DNA of 49,338 nt from positions 83,585 to 132,922 of the forward strand of contig JAPYNE010000009.1 of NCBI GenBank assembly GCA_028285945.1, given 5' to 3'. This DNA is from Candidatus Foliamicus numerosus (GTDB lineage: Bacteria; Pseudomonadota; Gammaproteobacteria; Steroidobacterales; Foliamicaceae). Under the pieces are notes generated by a model, which saw only the letters and a list, made by a program, of their open reading frames with translations, did not search any database and was not told the DNA's origin. Shown here piece after piece: positions 1 to 10,228 of this stretch; within the stretch, counting starts at the first letter, position 1, and each line of letters starts with the position of its first letter. The translations under genes and the position numbers were made by a program.

Positions 1-15
1 TATCGCCGACATTGA

Positions 16-210
16 TATGGCGCTTGTGCCAGATCAGGAGACGCTTGTCCCGCAGCCCCCGGCCAGATGCTCCAGATCGACCACATGACCGTCTCGCGCG
101 ACGGGCAGGTCCTCAAGGCGTTCCGCGCCGTCTGCCCACGCACGAAGGTCATGTGCTGCCGCCTCTTCTCGGGCGCCACCGCGCGCAACACAAGTTGTGG
201 TATTGTGTAA
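16..210 (+). pseudogene. Transposase/integrase-core fragment (IS481-like)
   Basis: A stop-bounded stretch in frame 1 reads MLQIDHMTVSRDG, then LKAFRAVCPRTKV and LFSGATARN, then stops. This resembles the start of the DDE integrase core (LxIDH followed by a strand with T/V and R) of IS481-type transposases. There is a stop just upstream at 13-15 and no start codon or remaining catalytic Asp/Glu, so at most about 65 codons survive. The homology is from memory of the family and the piece is short. It fits the AT-richer accessory patch that follows. Confidence 0.45.
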
Positions 211-304
211 TTTGAAGTGTCTTGCTCGCCCCGCTGGTCGCTTAAATGAGGCGTTATGCGGTCGGGCAAGGACGAATCAGACTTAACTAGCCGGGGCAAA
301 CGAA

Positions 305-754
305 ATGAAAAACGCAAAATCCTTGACCATCACTCTGAGCGCGCTGGCCCTGTCCGGGCTGGCCTTGTTCGGGCTGGCCCAATTCACACCCCTCGCACAA
401 GCGCAGAATGATTCTAATAATTCTACGCTGCACGGATCGCCGATTGGACCGCCAGTGCCATCCCCCTATCTGCCGCTTGAGCCGGAAGAGCCGGAGGAAA
501 ATCTGCTCAAAGACTGCAAGTGGGCATGGATGATCAGCTCAGCAAACCAAACCTGCAATAGTATGCGCATTGCCGAAGTAGAGAACACTTCGCAATGCAC
601 AATTGATGTGGATTGCTGGCTGCCATGCGGAGACGATTCGCCGTGGTGGTGTTCTTTCGCCCCAAGCTGGGTAAGCCTCAATTATCAAGGCAACGCCGAC
701 GAGATACGCAGACTTCATCACTGCGATGGCAATCTAAAGCTAGACGGATGCTAA
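305..754 (+). CDS. Secreted cysteine-rich hypothetical protein
   Basis: I do not recognise this 149-residue protein. It starts with a clear Sec signal peptide: K-rich n-region, Ala/Leu-rich core to about residue 33, then an AQA-QN cleavage site. The mature part begins with a Ser/Asn-rich and Pro/Glu-rich linker (LPLEPEEPEE). It ends in a C-terminal half of about 85 residues containing eight cysteines and several Trp, including a CSFAPSW segment. An even number of cysteines after a signal peptide suggests a disulfide-bonded periplasmic or secreted domain. Base composition is more AT-rich than the housekeeping genes, consistent with acquired DNA. No neighbour is co-directional. The start follows a weak purine stretch (ggggcaaacga). 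Confidence 0.6.
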   Translation: MKNAKSLTITLSALALSGLALFGLAQFTPLAQAQNDSNNSTLHGSPIGPPVPSPYLPLEPEEPEENLLKDCKWAWMISSANQTCNSMRIAEVENTSQCTIDVDCWLPCGDDSPWWCSFAPSWVSLNYQGNADEIRRLHHCDGNLKLDGC

Positions 755-852
755 GCGGATTTTCTGAGACAACGGCGCTGCCGAACACGCCAATCTTCAC
801 AAACACTATCCGTCAGTGAACTTCTGCGGGGTTGGCTGCCCAATTCCCAAAA

Positions 853-1266
853 TTAACGGGCCTTGGTCCTTTCGAGGAATTTCTCCTTGGCGAGTTCGCC
901 TATCCGGTTTTTAAGCTGATGATTGAATAAGCCGAAAGGTATCCGCGATGAAGGATCGAAGATAAATAGAGAAGGATTGCTCGCGATTGGCGAGACGAAA
1001 TTCGTATGCAGAGCCGTTGACGGCTTGCCGGGATAGTAACTGGCCTGCGCTCCATCAAGAACGGCATCGTATTGATGAAACCAGCCGCGGTAGGGATTGA
1101 CGCGAAAGTATGAACCCAAGCAATTCAGGTACCCTTGGGTTGAATCATTCCCTGTGTCCTCAGGAAATCGCTCAAAGGGCGAATCATCCGGCGGCTTGAG
1201 CGCGCCGAGCTCGCGCCACTGCATGGCCTCCCCGCCGCCAAACTCTTCCGCCAGCAAACCGTGCAT
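853..1266 (-). CDS. Hypothetical protein of a damaged R-M cluster
   Basis: This 137-residue protein has the composition of a real soluble protein (several Trp/Tyr, balanced charge; segments SYFRVNPYRGWFHQYDAV and KFLERTKAR) but no family I can name. The same frame is open for about 12 more codons upstream with no ATG, so the true start may be non-ATG or lost. It lies downstream of, and on the same strand as, a PD-(D/E)xK-like nuclease fragment and a DNA methyltransferase. It may therefore be the last gene, or a detached part, of that restriction-modification operon. That link is positional inference only. Confidence 0.5.
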   Translation of the reverse strand: MHGLLAEEFGGGEAMQWRELGALKPPDDSPFERFPEDTGNDSTQGYLNCLGSYFRVNPYRGWFHQYDAVLDGAQASYYPGKPSTALHTNFVSPIASNPSLFIFDPSSRIPFGLFNHQLKNRIGELAKEKFLERTKAR

Positions 1267-1331
1267 GGAGCGCCTTTGTGTCAGTGGCCGCGGATTTTGT
1301 CACCGCATAAATGGGGAGATGGATGCCCGGG

Positions 1332-1781
1332 CTACTCCCGCGCGGATCGCCGTTTATGCGCCATACGTATGGCATCTTCAAGTTTGTCCGGCCTAGCCTC
1401 GAATTTTGCAAAGTCTTGGATATTGTCATTCCGCATATGCAGTTGGCCCTCGCCAACGTTGCCGCGATGCTGTCCCGCAGAGTAGTGGCGGTTTGCTGCG
1501 ACTTCGTTCGAGGAAAGAACCCAGTACCGAATAATGTCGCGCCACACCGCCACCCACACGAAAACATCGCAACAGTCAGGTTTGACCTGCTGGAAATTCA
1601 TCCGGAATTCCTTATTCGAGTCTGAAGCAAGCGCCTTCACATAAAGCGGAGCGTCCATATTTGCGTCGGCCGCACGTGACGCTTTGACCTCCACGCGAAT
1701 GCTATCAAGGTAAAGATCGTATTGTCCCGAGTATTCCGGATCGGATTTCCTTGGGCGGTTTCCTGCCGCACGAGTGCTTCC
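1332..1781 (-). CDS. Probable type II restriction endonuclease, start unclear
   Basis: The reading frame is open from 1781 down to the stop at 1332, about 149 codons. It contains YDLYLDSIRVEVKASRAAD, which fits a PD-(D/E)xK nuclease core (Asp, strand, then E-V-K). It then reads CDVFVWVAVWRDIIRYWVLS, a typical beta-strand pair of such enzymes, and a GQHRGNVGEGQLH segment. It sits directly downstream of a DNA methyltransferase on the same strand, the normal R-M order. The first ATG in frame (1694) lies inside the predicted core, after the upstream DLYLD segment. The real start is therefore lost, non-ATG, or joined by a frameshift near 1750 to the methyltransferase frame that overlaps it. Family identification is by motif, not search. 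Confidence 0.5.
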   Translation of the reverse strand, partial: GSTRAAGNRPRKSDPEYSGQYDLYLDSIRVEVKASRAADANMDAPLYVKALASDSNKEFRMNFQQVKPDCCDVFVWVAVWRDIIRYWVLSSNEVAANRHYSAGQHRGNVGEGQLHMRNDNIQDFAKFEARPDKLEDAIRMAHKRRSARE

Positions 1782-2721
1782 TCATGCTTTGCGCCGATTG
1801 AATCGTTTTCAAATGGATGTCCGTTTTGCCATCCCTTGCGCCCGGTGGCGCGAAAATGCTCAAGGCGCCTGATGGTGATCTCAGCGTAGAGCGGATCTAT
1901 ATCCATGGTAAAGCACTTTCTGTTCAGCATTTCGGATGCCAGCAATGTTGTGCCGGAGTGCGAAAAAAATCAATCACCAGATCATTTGGACAGGAACTTG
2001 CCCGAATGATGCGTTCAATACACTTGAGCGGTTTTTGCGCGTAGCAGCCGGAAATATTCTCCTCCATCCTATAGAAGACTTGCTGGATATCGACCCACAC
2101 GTTCCCTGCCCGTATGGTGTCCGATCGGCTCCTCTCCATATTTTCGGTCATCCGGCCATTAACGCGCTTGTAGTAGCCGCGCAGAATCTTAGGAATGTCC
2201 GTGTATTCGGCATCGACATTGAAAGCTGGTTTGCCCTTGGTGTAATAGAGCAATTCCTGCCGCACGGCCATCCAGTTTTTTTGTGTGCCGTAGCCGCGCT
2301 GATTGCGCATGGTGATGAAACTCCGCGTCTGGAAAGGATGATCGCGCATCATCAGCAGGAAGTCAGGCAGCGGCTGGAAGCCCTTGTTCTGATCCGCGCC
2401 CATCCAGACATACAGGGCGGCATCGTCCGCCAACGCTGAATATGTATGCGACACCCACATGCGGCACCAGTCAATGAACTCCTCGATGGCGCGCTGTTCC
2501 AAAGCGGCGGTGTTATAGGGAGGATCATGAATCGCCAACTGCGCGCGCTCCTTATCCATGATCTTCGCTATGGCCTGCGGGTCTGTGGCATCCAAGCACC
2601 CGACACGGTGTCCGCTAACCTTGTCCGTCCATACTTCGCCCGGCTGCAGGCGGCAATGCGGCAGAAGCTCTCCGCGCATTTCAGCAGATGCGTCAAGCCT
2701 GGGAAGCGGGTTGTTCCTCAT
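1637..2721 (-). pseudogene. DNA adenine/N4-cytosine methyltransferase, frameshifted at an A7 tract
   Basis: This is an amino-methyltransferase of the beta-type motif order. The catalytic DPPY motif is near residue 67 (LAIHDPPYN), and the SAM-binding motif follows at the C-terminal end. The first frame runs from ATG 2721 to NDLVIDFF and then goes out of frame. The continuation in the next frame reads SHSGTTLLASEMLN followed by KCFTMDIDPLYAEI, the expected SAM-motif region. The break falls exactly in a run of seven A on the + strand (1963-1969); one more base would restore DFFSHSGTT. The second frame runs on to 1637, beyond the expected protein end, overlapping the nuclease frame. It could be a decayed gene, a phase-variable gene or a sequencing error. 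Confidence 0.7.
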
Positions 2722-2785
2722 GCAGCTTCCGCTCTAGTCTCTCCAAGTTTTCCTGAAATGAAATTACCGGGGCAGTATATGCCGG
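2693..2785 (-). pseudogene. C-terminal scrap of an upstream R-M operon gene
   Basis: A short open stretch overlaps the methyltransferase start in another frame. It reads [21 protein letters not shown] and then HEEQPASQA before a stop at 2693. The heptad-like Leu/Glu/Arg/Lys pattern looks like a natural coiled-coil C-terminus, and overlap with the next start is typical of coupled genes. No start codon remains because an in-frame stop lies at 2786. It may be the tail of a lost gene that preceded the methyltransferase. It is too short for a family call. Confidence 0.25.
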
Positions 2786-2930
2786 TTAGGGTTCCCGCTT
2801 ACTGTTGTTGGGCAACGAATTGGCAATTTGGGCATGCAACCATGCAATAGACCCACTGCTCCAGGCTGACATAAGTACCAAGTTTTCGTGCGCTTGTTAA
2901 GTGGTCCGGCGTGGAGGCGGGAAGTGGTTA

Positions 2931-5646
<2,716 letters not shown>

Positions 5647-6004
5647 AGCAGCCCGCCAATATACCCCGCCGCGTCCGTCCGGCGAAATCCGCGAGGCACG
5701 GCTGTCAACGCAAAGTAGAAATGTCCCCTTTTCTCCCATTCAGAGATGTCCCCTTTTGGGCGGTCGGGTGTTCTTTGAAGGAGGCCGGTTCCGTGGCGCA
5801 GGGAGCGTAGCGGCCGGCGCCCCGGAACCAACGAGAAACTCGCGCTGCAATTGGGGTGAAACGGGCGACTTATGCGTTGGGCGCGCATTTTGGGCGAAAC
5901 GCGCTGCAATTCTTCTCGCCAATGCCGTGGCCACCGGGGGAAGTGATGGCACAATAGTTTCGATTACCGGTCGATGGGGCCGAGTGTGTTTGGAGAGTAG
6001 AGGA
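5647..6004. promoter_or_regulatory. uvrA-ssb divergent intergenic region
   Basis: This 358-base gap between divergent uvrA and ssb must hold both promoters. I see no convincing LexA box (CTG-N10-CAG) and no strong sigma-70 pair. It contains a 12 bp direct repeat (5721-5732 and 5746-5757) and a GC-rich segment around 5800-5830 with imperfect palindromy. The ssb start at 6005 has a purine-rich AGAGTAGAGGA leader just upstream, a plausible ribosome binding site. No small gene is apparent. Confidence 0.5.
5721..5757. repeat. Direct repeat ATGTCCCCTTTT x2
   Basis: The 12-mer ATGTCCCCTTTT occurs at 5721-5732 and again at 5746-5757, a 25-base period, in the uvrA-ssb intergenic region. The repeats are exact; a T-rich/CCC spacer lies between. 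The function is unknown. It could be a protein binding array or the relic end of a mobile element. Confidence 0.6.
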
Positions 6005-6457
6005 ATGCGCGGAGTCAACAAGGTCATTCTGGTCGGCAACCTAGGTCACGATGTGGAAGTTCGGCAGATGACGAATGGCAACCCGGTGGCGAACATCCGG
6101 ATCGCCACCAACGAGCGGTGGACCCGCAGGGACACCGGCCAAGTGCAAGAGCATACGGAATGGCACAACGTGGTGCTGTTCGGCAGGCGGGCCGAGCTGG
6201 CGCAGCAGTACCTGCACAAGGGCTCGCGGATTTACGTGGAGGGCCGCTTGCGCACGCGCTCTTGGCAGGACCGCGAAGGGCAGGAGCGGCGCAGCACCGA
6301 GGTGGTGGCCGACGACATGCAGTTTCTGGACCGCCGCGGCGGCGACGGCGACTTCGACCAGCAGCGCCGCGGAGGCGGCGGGTCGAACACGCCGCAGCAA
6401 CGCGGCGGCAACGGCAACTTCGACAACGGCGACATGGACGACGAGGTTCCTTTCTGA
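6005..6457 (+). CDS. ssb: Single-stranded DNA-binding protein SSB
   Basis: This 150-residue protein binds ssDNA during replication, repair and recombination as a tetramer. The N-terminal OB fold (about residues 1-108) starts [20 protein letters not shown] and includes [44 protein letters not shown] and [11 protein letters not shown]. The linker is Gly/Arg/Gln/Asn-rich. The tail ends MDDEVPF, a normal acidic peptide for docking repair and replication partners. ATG 6005 is chosen because it matches the family N-terminus and has a purine-rich leader; the frame is open far upstream without homology. Confidence 0.95.
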   Translation: MRGVNKVILVGNLGHDVEVRQMTNGNPVANIRIATNERWTRRDTGQVQEHTEWHNVVLFGRRAELAQQYLHKGSRIYVEGRLRTRSWQDREGQERRSTEVVADDMQFLDRRGGDGDFDQQRRGGGGSNTPQQRGGNGNFDNGDMDDEVPF

Positions 6458-6519
6458 AGCGGCTCCTGCCTTCGGGAATGGGCGCGACATGAGCCCTTTG
6501 CTTGCTCCTTCATTCGCTA

Positions 6520-6598
6520 GGGAAGCTCTGATTAAGTCAGAGCTTCCCTGCGGCACAAGGATGTGCCGCCGGATTCGATGACGCAAGTCATTGAATCC
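6520..6598. repeat. Triple-hairpin element upstream of miaB
   Basis: Three adjacent hairpins lie between ssb and miaB. 6520-6548 has a perfect 12 bp stem with loop TTAAG. 6550-6569 has a perfect 7 bp stem GCGGCAC/GTGCCGC with loop AAGGAT. 6571-6598 has a 12 bp stem (one G-T pair) with loop GCAA. About 62 of 79 bases are paired. The element occupies the place where the first about 20 codons of miaB should be, so it looks inserted rather than being the ssb terminator. No other copy was seen in the window. Confidence 0.75.
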
Positions 6599-6620
6599 GC
6601 GAGCAAAACAAAACCCCCGC

Positions 6621-7898
6621 ATGGCGGACGTGCTGCGCGAGGAGCAGGGACTCACGCTCACCGACGACCCCGAACAGGCCGACGTGGTGCTCATCAACAC
6701 CTGCTCGGTGCGGGAAAAGCCCCAGGAGAAGCTGTTTTCCGAGCTGGGCCGCTACAAGGCCCTGAAGCGCAAGCGCCCCGGCATGAAGATCGGCGTGGGC
6801 GGCTGCGTGGCCAGCCAGGAGGGCGCGGCCATCGGCGCCCGCGCGCCGTATGTCGATGTGATTTTCGGCCCGCAAACCCTTCACCGGCTTCCGAAGCTGC
6901 TTGGGCAGTCGGGCTCGGGGGGCGGTCCGGTGGTGGATTTGGCCTTTCCGGCGGAAGAGAAGTTCGCCTCGCTGCCGGCGCCGAGGGCCGCATCGCCGGT
7001 CGCCAACCTGTCGGTTATGGAGGGTTGCAGCAAATTCTGCTCGTTTTGCGTGGTGCCCTACACCCGCGGCGAGGAGATCAGCCGCCCGGTGGCGGATGTG
7101 CTCTCCGAGGCGATCCAACTGGAGCGCCAAGGCGTGAGGGAAATCAACCTGCTGGGCCAGAACGTGAACGGCTATCGGGGCGCGGCGCCTTCCGGCGGGC
7201 TGGAGGACTTGGCGGGCCTTATCCGCTACGTTTCAAAGCTTGAGGGCATCGGCAGGATCCGCTTCACCACCTCGCATCCGATGGAGTTCGACGGCCGCCT
7301 GATCGAGGCTTACGCGCACACTGAGAAGCTGCCCTCCTACCTGCATCTGCCGGTGCAAAGCGGCTCGGACACGGTGCTTCAACGCATGAAGCGCGGCTAC
7401 ACTGCGGCCGAGTACCGCAGCAAGATCGAGCGGCTGCGCCGGGCGCGGCCCGGAATCAGCGTTGCCTCGGACTTCATCGTGGGATTTCCGGGCGAGACCG
7501 AGGCGGAATTCTCGCAGACCTTGGCTTTGGTGGAGGACATCGGCTTCGATCAGTCTTTCAGCTTCATGTACAGCGCAAGGCCCGGCACGCCCGCCGGCGA
7601 TATGGACGATCCGGTTCCGCAGCCGGTCAAGCTCGAGCGCCTGCAGCGCTTGCAGGCGCTGATCAACAGCCAAGCGGGGCGCTTGTCGCGCAACATGGTG
7701 CATTCTTCCCAGCGCGTTCTGGTGGAGCGGCGGGCGCGCCGCGGCAAAGGGCTGATCGCCGGGCGCACCGGCAACAATCGATGGGTGAACTTTGACGGCC
7801 CGGTTTCCTTGATCGGGCAGTTCGTTGACGTGGCCATTACCGAAGCCCTTCCCAATTCGCTGCGCGGCCGGCTGCTGCCGGAATCCCTCGCCGCCTGA
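6621..7898 (+). CDS. miaB: MiaB tRNA methylthiotransferase, N-terminally truncated
   Basis: MiaB adds a methylthio group to N6-isopentenyl-A37 of tRNAs reading U-initial codons, using two [4Fe-4S] clusters. Present are NTCSVREK and GGCVASQEG (second and third cluster Cys of the MTTase domain), the radical-SAM motif CSKFCSFC followed by [40 protein letters not shown], and a C-terminal TRAM domain. The start is abnormal. The family has about 20 more residues with a GCQMN motif carrying the first cluster Cys. Here homology begins at [10 protein letters not shown] (ATG 6621), right after a triple-hairpin element. A TTG at 6591 is in frame but lies inside the third hairpin. As read, activity is doubtful. 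It is followed by phoH 35 bases downstream. Confidence 0.88.
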   Translation: MADVLREEQGLTLTDDPEQADVVLINTCSVREKPQEKLFSELGRYKALKRKRPGMKIGVGGCVASQEGAAIGARAPYVDVIFGPQTLHRLPKLLGQSGSGGGPVVDLAFPAEEKFASLPAPRAASPVANLSVMEGCSKFCSFCVVPYTRGEEISRPVADVLSEAIQLERQGVREINLLGQNVNGYRGAAPSGGLEDLAGLIRYVSKLEGIGRIRFTTSHPMEFDGRLIEAYAHTEKLPSYLHLPVQSGSDTVLQRMKRGYTAAEYRSKIERLRRARPGISVASDFIVGFPGETEAEFSQTLALVEDIGFDQSFSFMYSARPGTPAGDMDDPVPQPVKLERLQRLQALINSQAGRLSRNMVHSSQRVLVERRARRGKGLIAGRTGNNRWVNFDGPVSLIGQFVDVAITEALPNSLRGRLLPESLAA

Positions 7899-7933
7899 GG
7901 CGATCCGCCGCCCTGAACAGCGAAACCCACACT

Positions 7934-8926
7934 ATGGAGGTTGTGCTTCGCCCTGCCAACAACGGCGCGCTGGCCAACTTATGCGGCGAACTCGACCGGC
8001 ATTTGCGGCAAATCGAGCAAGGGCTGGGCGTGCGCATCTCCAACAAGGGCAATCGCTTCCGGGTGCAGGGCGCGGAGGCCGCGTCCCGGGCAGGCGCTGC
8101 GGCCTTGAACGAGCTGTACCGCATGGCTGCCGACGATTCGCTGGACGCGCCGCGCATCCAGGCCGTTTTGAGCGAATGCGCCGAGGGCGGAGCGGACAGC
8201 GCCGAAAAAGCGGAAGCCGCTGGCGAACTCGGCCGGAGCACGCCAGCGCAGGAGGATGACGATCTCCGGCTCGTGGTGAACACGCCGCGCATTCATGTGC
8301 GCCCGCGAGGCGCCAACCAGCGCCGCTATGTGCAGGCCATTCGTTCGGGCGACCTCACTTTCGGCGTGGGGCCGGCCGGCACCGGCAAGACCTGGCTGGC
8401 GGTGGCCTGCGCTCTGGAGGCCCACCGGGCGGGGCAGATCCAGCGCATCGTGCTGGTGCGCCCCGCGGTTGAAGCGGGCGAGCGCTTGGGATTCCTGCCT
8501 GGAGATCTGGCCAGCAAGGTCGATCCGTACTTAAGGCCGGTTTACGATGCGCTGTATGCCATGCTGGGGCCGGAGCGCGTGGCGCAATGGGTGGAGCGCG
8601 GCGTCATTGAGGTGGCGCCGCTGGCCTATATGCGCGGCCGGTCGTTGAACGGCAGCTTCGTGATTCTGGACGAGGGCCAGAACACCACGCCGGAACAGAT
8701 GAAGATGTTCCTGACCCGTTTCGGCGCCGATTCCCGCGCGGTGGTGACCGGCGATATCACCCAGGTGGACCTGCCGCGAGACCGGGAGAGCGGCCTTCGC
8801 CATGCGCTGGGCATTCTCAAGTCCATTTCCGGGATTGCCACAGTTTATTTTTCCTCGCGGGACGTGGTCCGGCATGCGCTGGTGCGCCGCATTCTCGATG
8901 CGTATCAGGCCCAGGAGCAGCCGTGA
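7934..8926 (+). CDS. ybeZ: PhoH-family ATPase (YbeZ)
   Basis: This 330-residue P-loop ATPase is associated with the YbeY endoribonuclease in rRNA and RNA processing. The N-terminal KH-like part (about 1-65) carries the family pattern GLGVRISNKGNRFRVQG. A variable linker of about 30 residues follows, then the PhoH core: TPRIHVRPRG, Walker A GPAGTGKTWLA, RPAVEAGERLGFLPGD, Walker B VILDEGQNTTPEQMKMFLTR, and VTGDITQVDLP. Length and motifs are complete. Its stop overlaps the GTG start of ybeY by four bases, a coupled operon with miaB upstream and ybeY and corC downstream, the standard gammaproteobacterial order. Confidence 0.95.
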   Translation: MEVVLRPANNGALANLCGELDRHLRQIEQGLGVRISNKGNRFRVQGAEAASRAGAAALNELYRMAADDSLDAPRIQAVLSECAEGGADSAEKAEAAGELGRSTPAQEDDDLRLVVNTPRIHVRPRGANQRRYVQAIRSGDLTFGVGPAGTGKTWLAVACALEAHRAGQIQRIVLVRPAVEAGERLGFLPGDLASKVDPYLRPVYDALYAMLGPERVAQWVERGVIEVAPLAYMRGRSLNGSFVILDEGQNTTPEQMKMFLTRFGADSRAVVTGDITQVDLPRDRESGLRHALGILKSISGIATVYFSSRDVVRHALVRRILDAYQAQEQP

Positions 8927-9366
8927 TCCGGATTGCGCTGCAACATGCCGCCGATGGCGGGCGTCCGGCCCGGGAATTATCTGATTCAGCGATCCGCAAA
9001 CTGGCCAGGTCCAGCCTCGCGGAGTTCGCTTCCAGCGGCACGGTCACCGTGCGCCTGGTGGGAGAAGCCGAGAGCCGCGAGCTGAACCGCGCTTGGCGGG
9101 GCGCTGACCGGCCCACCAATGTGCTGGCGTTTCCCGCCGACCGCGCCGTGGGCCAAATTGGCGATATAGTCATTTGCCTGCCGGTGGCGCGAAGCGAGGC
9201 CCGGCAACGCGGTTGCGATCCGGCCGCGCACTTGGCCCATCTTGTTGTGCATGGCTGCCTTCACTTGGCCGGGCACGATCATAAGGAACCGAAACAGACT
9301 CAAGCCATGGAATCGCAGGAATCGAAGCTGCTTGAGCAGGCCGGCTGGCCGGATCCCTGGGCCTAG
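8923..9366 (+). CDS. ybeY: Endoribonuclease YbeY
   Basis: This 147-residue zinc metalloprotein matures 16S rRNA 3' ends and takes part in ribosome quality control. The signature metal site is HGCLHLAGHDH near residues 110-120. Upstream are RPTNVLAFP and GDIVICLPVAR, both typical. It begins with GTG at 8923, overlapping the phoH stop (GTGA), and ends nine bases before corC. There are no unusual features. Cytoplasmic. Confidence 0.95.
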   Translation: MIRIALQHAADGGRPARELSDSAIRKLARSSLAEFASSGTVTVRLVGEAESRELNRAWRGADRPTNVLAFPADRAVGQIGDIVICLPVARSEARQRGCDPAAHLAHLVVHGCLHLAGHDHKEPKQTQAMESQESKLLEQAGWPDPWA

Positions 9367-9374
9367 GAGCGCGC

Positions 9375-10172
9375 ATGAGCGGCTGGCTGGACCGTTTTGC
9401 AGGCCGCAGGCCGCCAAGCCGCGCCGGTCTGCTTGAGCTGCTCGCCCAACTGCGCGACGAGCACGAAGTGACCGCGGGCGAGAAGACGATGATCGAAGGG
9501 GTGTTGGAGGTGTCGCGCCGCGAAGTCCACGAGGTCATGGTGCAGCGTTCCAGCATGGTGGTTCTGCGCTTGGAAGACAGCCGCGAGCGGATGCTCGAAA
9601 CCATCATCCGCTCCGGCCATTCCCGTTTTCCCGTGATCGGCGAAAACCGCGACGAGGTGGCGGGCATATTGCTGGCTAAGGACGTGCTGCGCGCAATGAC
9701 TGAATCGACCGGCGATCATTGGCAGATCGAGCCGCTGCTGCGCCCGGTCACGCTGATCCCGGAAACCAAGCGCCTTGACGCGCTGCTCGACGAATTCCGG
9801 CGCGGCCGCAATCACCTGGCGGTGGTGGTGGACGAATACGGCGGCACGGCGGGGCTGTTGACCATCGAGGACGTGCTTGAGCAGATCGTTGGCGAGATTG
9901 GCGACGAGCACGACCTTCAACAGGCTCCGGAACTGGTTCGCCAAGAGGACGGCAGCTACCTGGTGAGCGCCAAGATGCGCATTGAGGACTTCGACGAGCA
10001 GGTTGGAACAAAACTGGATACCGGAGAATTCGATACCGTGGGCGGCCTAGTCATCCACCGGCTCGGACGCCTGCCACGGAAGGGCGAGCACATCGAAGCG
10101 GGCGGATGGCGAATGGAGGTGATTGCGGCCGACCGCCGGCGCGTCAAACGTCTGAAGGTAAGCCCTGCCTGA
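9375..10172 (+). CDS. corC: CorC/YbeX-like CBS-domain transporter-associated protein
   Basis: This 265-residue soluble protein is the fourth gene of the miaB-phoH-ybeY-corC block. Domains in order: an N-terminal helical segment with GEKTMIEGVLEVSRREVHEVMVQR; a CBS pair (about 60-190) with SGHSRFPVIGENRDEVAGIL and GRNHLAVVVDEYGGTAGLLTIEDVLEQIVGEI; and a CorC_HlyC C-terminal domain with EFDTVGGLVIHRLGRLP and GEHIEAGGWRMEV. The family is linked to magnesium/cobalt efflux and ribosome-related functions. In relatives lnt follows directly. Here lnt is 2.8 kb away on the other strand. Confidence 0.93.
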   Translation: MSGWLDRFAGRRPPSRAGLLELLAQLRDEHEVTAGEKTMIEGVLEVSRREVHEVMVQRSSMVVLRLEDSRERMLETIIRSGHSRFPVIGENRDEVAGILLAKDVLRAMTESTGDHWQIEPLLRPVTLIPETKRLDALLDEFRRGRNHLAVVVDEYGGTAGLLTIEDVLEQIVGEIGDEHDLQQAPELVRQEDGSYLVSAKMRIEDFDEQVGTKLDTGEFDTVGGLVIHRLGRLPRKGEHIEAGGWRMEVIAADRRRVKRLKVSPA

Positions 10173-10228
10173 GTGGCGGCGCGCTACAAGCAAACTTGAG
10201 CCAGATCGCGGCGCGACAGAGGTCCGCT

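Noticed and set aside
5650-6004. LexA box controlling uvrA/ssb
   Set aside because: No CTG-N10-CAG palindrome of acceptable quality was found in the divergent region.
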